Assembly (NCBI GenBank): GCA_018830245.1
Contig: JAHJSW010000001.1
Location: forward strand, 1 to 36,843
Length of the DNA: 36,843 nucleotides
From: Nanobdellota archaeon
GTDB lineage: Archaea; Nanobdellota; Nanobdellia; Pacearchaeales; GW2011-AR1
Direction of reading: 5' to 3'
Part shown: positions 32,751-36,843 of the stretch, piece after piece
Numbering within the stretch: position 1 is the first letter of the stretch
Layout: every line of letters starts with the position of its first letter
Program-made: the position numbers and the translations under genes
Notes under the pieces: model-generated
Seen by the model: the letters and a program-made list of their open reading frames with translations, nothing else
Database searches by the model: none
What the model was told of the DNA's origin: nothing

Positions 32751-32888
32751 TTATTCAGCTTTTATTTTTTTTACTTTTGTTCGCGGTTTAAAGAAAATCT
32801 TACTTCCACAAAAAGGGCAGACAAATCTTTTGTCCAACTCATTACTCTGAATCTTTTTTCCACATTTAAAACATTTATATGTTGTCAT
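32751..32888 (-). CDS. rpoP: RNA polymerase subunit P (Rpb12 homologue), 45 aa
   Basis: This short gene encodes MTTYKCFKCGKKIQSNELDK followed by RFVCPFCGSKIFFKPRTKV and a basic tail. The zinc-binding cysteines are C6, C9, C24 and C27. This is the archaeal RNA polymerase P subunit, which stabilises the D-L-N-P assembly platform; the KCFKCGK start and CP-x-CGS-x-I-x-FKPR end are diagnostic. It lies 11 bases upstream of the prefoldin beta start, in the usual archaeal order, although the expected eL43 neighbour is separated from it by a secreted-protein gene. Confidence 0.92.
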   Translation of the reverse strand: MTTYKCFKCGKKIQSNELDKRFVCPFCGSKIFFKPRTKVKKIKAE

Positions 32889-32922
32889 TTTGATAGTCTT
32901 ATAATAATCTTAAATACTAAGT

Positions 32923-33612
32923 TTATAAATTTATTTCTAAAGAGGCATATGTCAAAATTACCCCTAATCTTCTCATTCTTTCTATGTATCTTTCTATCCT
33001 TTCCTGTCTTGATAAAAACATATCTCGCAATATTTCTTTTTTTATCCCCGGCATTTGAAGTTCCAACATAAACCTATGAGGATAAGAATCGCCATGAGGC
33101 CCAGATATTTTCGTATGGAGTTCTGATTCTAACCTGGTTGTGATATCATACTTCCACACCCCTTTGCCATCATAAACTTCTGATTCTAATATCGTATTAG
33201 TATCTTCTTTTAATCTTCTCTTTAATTTTGCATGGGCAATAACATCAGCGAGGGATGGCGGATAAATAAAATTTTCGATAAGAATTTTTTTAGGATGTGG
33301 GTGCACCCATATTGCTTTTATTGAAGATGGGTGCCTTTTATTTAATAAAGTTATAATTTTCTCAACATCAAACTCTACCTCTTCTCTTCCCTCTGCAAAC
33401 CCTAGATCATAGCATTTGCCCTCTAAGCATATCCAAGCATCTTCTCTTTCTGCATTATTAGCTAAATTGTGAAATTGTTTCCTAGCTTCAGCATAAGAAA
33501 TATTATATACTGTTCCAGTTCCAGATCTAATTCTAATTTTATTATCAAAATCTAAATTAACACTTTGTAGGATTGCTAATCCTATTAGTAACGCGTATAA
33601 TGTTTTTTTCAT
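32923..33612 (-). CDS. Exported protein with a JAMM/RadC-like motif
   Basis: The 229-residue product has an N-terminal signal peptide or anchor (MKKTLYALLIGLAILQ). At 102-123 it has WVHPHPKK and, after an insert, YPPSLADVIAHAKLKRRL, reminiscent of the JAMM metal site H-x-H-P..PS..D seen in RadC and JAB1 proteins; the H-to-Asp spacing is about six residues longer than usual. The N-terminal half has two Cys (WICLEGKCYDLG). Motif similarity is suggestive only. The gene sits between eL43 and rpoP, where a secreted protein is not expected. If real, a zinc peptidase acting outside the cell is possible. Confidence 0.55.
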   Translation of the reverse strand: MKKTLYALLIGLAILQSVNLDFDNKIRIRSGTGTVYNISYAEARKQFHNLANNAEREDAWICLEGKCYDLGFAEGREEVEFDVEKIITLLNKRHPSSIKAIWVHPHPKKILIENFIYPPSLADVIAHAKLKRRLKEDTNTILESEVYDGKGVWKYDITTRLESELHTKISGPHGDSYPHRFMLELQMPGIKKEILRDMFLSRQERIERYIERMRRLGVILTYASLEINL

Positions 33613-33708
33613 AACAAAAAGAGATCTTATCCTTATATATAAAATTATCTCAAACTTGCAAAAGAGACGGCTATAATTTGAATAATCTGCTCACTAAAAA
33701 TCAAAAAT

Positions 33709-33930
33709 TTATTTTTCTAAATAATATGTATTTGAAGCGAATTTCTTCTCGCATTTTGAACATTTCCAAATCCCTTTTGAAAGTCTTTTTACTCCGAGTT
33801 TTTTGCAAAAAGGGCATGTTTGTTTTATTCTCTGTTTTTTTTCTACATTAACTACTTTCATTCTGACTTTCTTCCCGTATCTTGCTCCAAATCTTCCTGC
33901 TGATTTTGTTTTTTTTGATTTTGTAGGCAT
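33709..33930 (-). CDS. rpl37ae: Ribosomal protein eL43 (L37Ae)
   Basis: The 73-residue protein starts MPTKSKKTKSAGRFGARYGK and has a zinc ribbon C39-x2-C42 ... C57-x2-C60 (TCPFCKKLG, WKCSKCEKKF). The GRFGARYG-K/R-x-R opening is the hallmark of eL43. It binds 23S rRNA in the large subunit. It is slightly short at the C-terminus. The tRNA-Pro gene lies immediately upstream on the same strand, possibly on the same transcript. Confidence 0.93.
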   Translation of the reverse strand: MPTKSKKTKSAGRFGARYGKKVRMKVVNVEKKQRIKQTCPFCKKLGVKRLSKGIWKCSKCEKKFASNTYYLEK

Positions 33931-33942
33931 TTTAAATTAAAA

Positions 33943-34015
33943 TGGGACTGCCCGGATTTGAACCGGGGTCGTCAGGTCCCAAACCTGAAAGGCTACCAAA
34001 CTACCCCACAGCCCC
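33943..34015 (-). tRNA. tRNA-Pro (anticodon UGG)
   Basis: On the minus strand the 73-base gene folds as a tRNA: acceptor GGGGCTG pairs with CAGTCCC (one G-U), the D-loop contains GTAGTTTGGTAG, the anticodon arm is TCAGG-TTTGGGA-CCTGA giving anticodon UGG, and the T-arm is CCCGG-TTCAAAT-CCGGG. The discriminator base is A, and no CCA follows, so the end must be added after transcription. G37 follows the anticodon, typical for tRNA-Pro. There is no intron. Confidence 0.95.
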
Positions 34016-34056
34016 TTAAATAAATGAGGGCCATAGGAATTTATAAAACTATTGAA

Positions 34057-34665
34057 TTATTTTTTATCTTTTTTCTCTTCTTTCTCTTCTTTAGCTTTTG
34101 TCTCTTGTTGAATTATTTTTTCTTGCTTGTTTTTTACTTCAGAAAAATATTTTTCTAATTCTTGTTTTTTTTCTGAAGAAGTTTCAGTGATTTCCCCTTT
34201 AATTTCTTTATCATATTTTCCTTCTTCTATCTCTAACTCAATCTCTTTCGCAGGTTTGTTTTCTATCAAAACCCCTAAACTTGAACATGTTCCAACGACT
34301 GTTTTTACTGCAGATTTTAAATCTTTACAAAAAAGATTAGGCAATTTTGTTCTTGCAACAGAGATTATTTGCTCGATAGAAGCATTAGCAACTTGTGCTT
34401 TTTTTTGTATTCCTGAACCTTTATCAATACCTAATTCTTTTTTTATTAATTCTGAAACCGGAGGAGAAAAAACTTGAATCTCAAATTCTTTTGTAGAAAC
34501 ATTTACTTCTAGTTCAACAGGAACTTTTAATCCTTTGAAATCTTTTGTTGCCTCATTTACTTTTTGAATAATCTTATTTGCATTAAGACCAAGAGGACCA
34601 ATTTTTTGACTCAAAGAAGGTCCTGGTTGCATATTCCCTCCTTCAACTAAAAGTTTAATCTGCAT
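34057..34665 (-). CDS. rpl11: Ribosomal protein uL11
   Basis: The 202-residue protein begins IKLLVEGGNMQPGPSLSQKI, then GPLGLNANKIIQKVNEAT, the N-terminal domain that binds translation GTPases, followed by the rRNA-binding domain (KVPVELEVNV, then GVLIENKPAKEIELEIEEGK). The last 40 residues form a Lys/Glu tail longer than in many archaea. uL11 is part of the factor-binding stalk base. L1, L10 and L12 do not follow, so the usual archaeal L11-L1-L10-L12 order is broken. It overlaps the upstream 70-residue gene by 11 bases. Confidence 0.94.
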   Translation of the reverse strand: MQIKLLVEGGNMQPGPSLSQKIGPLGLNANKIIQKVNEATKDFKGLKVPVELEVNVSTKEFEIQVFSPPVSELIKKELGIDKGSGIQKKAQVANASIEQIISVARTKLPNLFCKDLKSAVKTVVGTCSSLGVLIENKPAKEIELEIEEGKYDKEIKGEITETSSEKKQELEKYFSEVKNKQEKIIQQETKAKEEKEEKKDKK

Positions 34666-34867
34666 TTTCCAACGCCCTCCTCAACTTAGATTTTTTTTCT
34701 ATTAATCTCTGAAGTTCTTTAGTAGGATACGCATAATGAAGAATTGCTGCTTCAGGATCAGTAGCTAATTGCCTTGCAAACCGAGGAGAAACTTTTGTTT
34801 TTTGATCTATTCTATAATTTATCATCTCCAATCTAACTCTCAAATAAAATTCTCTCAACTTATTCAT
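34655..34867 (-). CDS. Small basic protein between Spt5 and uL11, 70 aa
   Basis: I do not recognise this protein. It is basic and helical: MNKLREFYLRVRLEMINYRI, then DQKTKVSPRFARQLATDPEA and a C-terminal helix ELQRLIEKKSKLRRALE. It overlaps both neighbours (spt5 by eight bases, uL11 by 11), so it is clearly translated as part of that operon. Position and charge suggest a ribosome- or RNA polymerase-associated factor, but this is inference. Confidence 0.68.
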   Translation of the reverse strand: MNKLREFYLRVRLEMINYRIDQKTKVSPRFARQLATDPEAAILHYAYPTKELQRLIEKKSKLRRALENAD

Positions 34868-35312
34868 TTTCTTCTTCCTCTCTCCTTATAACCTTAACAT
34901 TGTCTAATTTAATTGTAACAGGTAGTGGAACAACAGCTCCAAGTAAGCTTACTACAACTTCTTCTTTTTGTTTATCGATTCTTAAAACTTTTGCTTTTTC
35001 TTTTTTAAAAGGTTCTGAAATTATTTCTACTATATCTCCGTCTTTTATTGAAATCGCACTTATCGAAGGCTCAATCATATTTTTTATTTCTTCATATCCA
35101 ATTGTTTTTCCGATAATGCCTTTTACATATGGAAGATTAAATACAGCTTCTTCTGCTGATTCTCTATCCTCTGCTTCTAAAAGAATATATCCTCTTAATC
35201 CGTGAGGTCTTGAAACAGAAAATACTCTAAGTTCCTTTTTTTTGGCTCTATCAGCAACCATATCAACTGCTCTTTCTTCTTTGTTTGTTGTTACCTTTAT
35301 AATAAATATCAT
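34860..35312 (-). CDS. spt5: Transcription elongation factor Spt5 (NusG)
   Basis: The 150-residue protein has the archaeal NGN domain (MIFIIKVTTNKEERAVDMVA, then GLRGYILLEAED, then LPYVKGIIGKTIGYEEI) and a C-terminal KOW domain (IKDGDIVEIISEPFKKEKAK, then RIDKQKEEVVVSLLGA). Spt5 clamps RNA polymerase on DNA, normally with Spt4, and links to the ribosome. The gene follows SecE in the conserved SecE-Spt5-uL11 order. An AT-rich gap upstream (35313-35401) with TTTTTAAATAG provides a probable promoter. Confidence 0.94.
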   Translation of the reverse strand: MIFIIKVTTNKEERAVDMVADRAKKKELRVFSVSRPHGLRGYILLEAEDRESAEEAVFNLPYVKGIIGKTIGYEEIKNMIEPSISAISIKDGDIVEIISEPFKKEKAKVLRIDKQKEEVVVSLLGAVVPLPVTIKLDNVKVIRREEEENE

Positions 35313-35401
35313 TTTCTCTTGCTCTAGCTATTCTCTAATCTGTAATATAATTAAAGAATAATAATACTATTTAAAAATTGGGGTTTATAAAATTATCTGA
35401 A

Positions 35402-35587
35402 TTATTTAATAAACATCTTCATCGAGATTGAAATTAAAAACCCAAGAGCACCTAAGATAAGAATTCCGATTGCAGAAACTTTTGCAATGGTCTCGAATTC
35501 TTTTCGAGTAGGTTTTCTCAGTGCATGCCATACTCTCTTACATTTAACAATAAAAGATTTTGCAGGAGTTAATAATTTCTTTACCAT
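35402..35587 (-). CDS. secE: Protein translocase subunit SecE (Sec61 gamma)
   Basis: The 61-residue protein has a cytoplasmic amphipathic helix (FIVKCKRVWHALRKPTRKEF) and a single TM helix (about 38-56, ILILGALGFLISISM) with a short end. The RVWH-x-x-RKPTRKEF motif is diagnostic for archaeal SecE. With SecY it forms the protein-conducting channel, used by the many exported proteins of this window. It sits upstream of spt5 as in other archaea. Confidence 0.93.
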   Translation of the reverse strand: MVKKLLTPAKSFIVKCKRVWHALRKPTRKEFETIAKVSAIGILILGALGFLISISMKMFIK

Positions 35588-35681
35588 GATATACTTAAAA
35601 ATGATTAGTTTTTAAGGTTTTGGAGAAGCTAGACGTTAGTAAAAAATCCTAAGTAAAACAAGATTTAATTTTTAAAAAACA

Positions 35682-35957
35682 TCAACAAAGTCCTCTCCTT
35701 AATTCGCGTTTTTTTTCCTCTTGAGGAAACCTTTTTTCTCTTGGTTCAAAATAACGAGGAGGAAAAGATTTTTGAATTGCTGGTTCTATAGAAGGAAGAA
35801 CCCGCACTCCTGAACCCTCATTTACTCCTCTCACGTATCCCCATGTGAAAAGCCCTGTTGCTAAAACAAGAAAAGATATTCCGATTGCAAACATCTCAAG
35901 CGCTGCATGAAGAACCCCATTGTAATCTTTTTTCATCTTAGAATAATTTTCTTTCAT
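35682..35957 (-). CDS. Single-helix membrane protein of unknown function, 91 aa
   Basis: From the ATG at 35957 the product has 91 residues: a Lys/Tyr-rich N-terminus, a TM helix at about 17-42 (AALEMFAIGISFLVLATGLFTWG) and a basic Pro/Arg/Glu tail ending RRGLC. I do not recognise it. A GTG at 35966 would add three residues, but that codon falls within the end of the adjacent insertion element, so I reject it. The insertion lies directly upstream and may have removed the native promoter. Confidence 0.55.
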   Translation of the reverse strand: MKENYSKMKKDYNGVLHAALEMFAIGISFLVLATGLFTWGYVRGVNEGSGVRVLPSIEPAIQKSFPPRYFEPREKRFPQEEKKRELRRGLC

Positions 35958-35964
35958 TACATCC

Positions 35965-36007
35965 ACGGCGAGGATACCACTGCTTTAAAGCAGGGAGGAA
36001 TCGCCGT
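35965..36007. repeat. Left-end hairpin, element 2
   Basis: An outer stem ACGGCGA (35965-35971) with TCGCCGT (36001-36007) encloses a perfect CTGCTTTAAAGCAG palindrome (35980-35993). The GATACC-x2-TGCTTTAAAGCAG form is common at the left ends of archaeal IS605-group elements. Confidence 0.8.
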
Positions 36008-36122
36008 CCTCAAAATTTAATTCTTCCAAATGATTAGAAACAGAAGGTCTGGATACTAGACCTCCTGAATAAAACACAAAGTTAGCATGAGCTTTGTCTT
36101 CTGCTGACTTAGGAGATAAAAA

Positions 36123-36530
36123 ATGGATTTGAACTCGCGGAAGCACAGTTTCGGGCAAAATGCCTTCCACTTTGTCTGGAAAATTAAATATGCTAAAGAC
36201 CCTTTCAAATTTTACGGGTTGAAGATGGATTGCGAGTTTTTCTTGAGGCAAGTTGCTTACAGACGAGGATTCAAAATTTACGAACTCCACGTCGCTGTTG
36301 ACCATGTCCACTTGTTTGTTGAACTTCCTCCAACTGTGAGTGTTAGCATGGCTCTTCAGTTGTTTAAGGGCTACTCTGCCTTTAAACTTTTCAAAAAACA
36401 TCCTTGGTTGAGAAACCACTTTAGAAATGGACACTTCTGGAGCCCTGGAAAATTCTTCCGTAGCGTCGGCAACACAACCACCGAAGCTGTCCAGCACTAC
36501 ATTACTTCTTCTCAACCGTGGGTTTCTTAG
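36123..36530 (+). CDS. tnpA: IS200/IS605 Y1 transposase
   Basis: The 135-residue product has the TnpA opening (NAFHFVWKIKYAKDPF), the HUH motif at 61-63 (VDHVHLFVELPP), the WSPGKFFRSVG region at 106-116 and catalytic Y126 (AVQHYITSS). Key residues are intact. Codon use favours G/C-ending codons more than nearby genes, supporting transfer from another genome. The long opposite-strand frame across it has no recognisable domain and is a by-product of this composition. Confidence 0.9.
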   Translation: MDLNSRKHSFGQNAFHFVWKIKYAKDPFKFYGLKMDCEFFLRQVAYRRGFKIYELHVAVDHVHLFVELPPTVSVSMALQLFKGYSAFKLFKKHPWLRNHFRNGHFWSPGKFFRSVGNTTTEAVQHYITSSQPWVS

Positions 36531-36553
36531 TTTTAACATTTTATTTGTTGATA

Positions 36554-36573
36554 CCTCGCGCTTTAGCGCGGGG
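36554..36573. repeat. Right-end hairpin, element 2
   Basis: CCTCGCGC-TTTA-GCGCGGGG forms an eight-base stem (one G-U) 23 bases after the tnpA stop and is the probable right-end structure recognised by the transposase. The 170 bases after it (36582-36751) hold no gene I can support. Confidence 0.78.
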
Positions 36574-36751
36574 TTATTCATTTTTCTTCTCCTTTCAATT
36601 TTATTTTAACTAGTGATTAAGTAAGATTATTTACCTTTATTAATATAAAAACATTATGTTCTTTAAGGATATATGCCCTCCCCCTTTATTTTTTTATATA
36701 ATAAACAAGGTATAACGCTTTGTATGACAGTTACAGAGTATGAGTTAATTT

Positions 36752-36843
36752 TTAACATGGAGGCTCTGTTTGGTCAACTTCTCCAGTACAAAATACAGAT
36801 GGGTCTAAACCACAATCCTTTGCTAAAACATTAGAATCACACG
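36752..36843 (-). CDS. C-terminus of a Cys-rich exported protein (partial)
   Basis: The last 29 codons of a minus-strand gene run into the window edge, ending ...CGLDPSVFCTGEVDQTEPPC and TAA. Four Cys in 29 residues and the Asp/Thr/Pro-rich context match the secreted Cys-rich proteins elsewhere in the window. There is no C-terminal TM segment, so the protein is either released or anchored at its N-terminus. Only the frame and composition support this call. Confidence 0.55.
   Translation of the reverse strand, partial: CDSNVLAKDCGLDPSVFCTGEVDQTEPPC

Larger units (their letters stand above)
35960..36590 (+). mobile_element. IS200-like insertion sequence, element 2
   Basis: A second Y1 transposase element, on the plus strand, is bounded by hairpins at 35965-36007 and 36554-36573. 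Both hairpins are preceded by GATACC (35973-35978 inside the first structure, 36550-36555 before the second). The internal DNA is visibly richer in G and C than its flanks, suggesting recent arrival. There is no tnpB. Its transposase is only distantly similar to element 1, so these are separate acquisitions. Exact ends cannot be fixed because such elements make no target duplication. Confidence 0.85.

Noticed and set aside
35985-36581. 198-codon open frame on the minus strand across insertion element 2
   Set aside because: It is fully antisense to a transposase with intact HUH and Tyr motifs, spans the element's hairpins, and shows no recognisable domain.
36582-36751. Possible small gene in the gap after element 2
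   Set aside because: The stretch is AT-rich with T-tracts and TATA-like sequence but no frame with protein-like composition.

Overview
The window looks like a chromosomal segment from an uncultivated, AT-rich DPANN archaeon, most likely of the Nanoarchaeota-related Woesearchaeota/Pacearchaeota type. The evidence is archaeal information-processing genes (PCNA, Spt5, uL11, eL43, RpoP, prefoldin beta, SecE, SepF, a tRNA-Pro without an encoded CCA), a single-chain primase that appears to join PriS to a PriL-like Cys domain, TATA boxes placed 20-30 bases upstream of mostly leaderless starts, and a large share of secreted Cys-rich proteins. This is inferred by recognition; no database search was run.

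Layout. 1-2947 (+): end of lysyl-tRNA synthetase, an HD hydrolase, two small proteins, a histone-fold protein, a PD-(D/E)XK nuclease-like protein, a lamin-tail surface protein and an unknown protein. 2948-7819 (-): two membrane-anchored exported proteins sharing a Cys-rich stalk module, an unknown 4-Cys protein, and the primase. 7890-8615 (+): PCNA, divergent from the primase. 8698-21768 (mostly +): a surface/pilin-like locus. It has a ribbon-helix-helix protein, two related pilin-like proteins, a 1208-residue Cys-rich membrane protein, a second copy of that protein split into two genes around an EF-hand lipoprotein, an opposite-strand VapBC pair, and four more pilin-like membrane proteins. 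21765-24910: a winged-helix regulator (-), then the S-layer gene (+) with a long structured leader. 25015-25650: IS200-like element 1.

25659-30905: two paralogous membrane proteins (+), then archaeosortase and DedA genes (-), a PAP2 phosphatase (+), a putative S-layer-type surface protein (-), and a 4-TM protein (+). 30902-35957 (all -): a translation/transcription/division block made of DUF1653, a shortened Dph2-like protein, a 59-aa protein, SepF, prefoldin beta, RpoP, a secreted JAMM-like protein, eL43, tRNA-Pro, uL11, a 70-aa protein, Spt5, SecE and a membrane protein. 35960-36590: IS200-like element 2 (+). The window ends in the C-terminus of another Cys-rich exported protein (-).

How it fits together. 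Much of the window appears devoted to building the cell surface: S-layer, sorting (archaeosortase), likely lipid-carrier recycling (DedA, PAP2) and a locus of pilin-like and Cys-rich proteins. The most interesting part is 8698-21768. There the same architecture occurs once fused and once split, each copy preceded by a related pilin-like gene, which suggests two versions of one surface assembly. No assembly ATPase or platform protein is present in the window.
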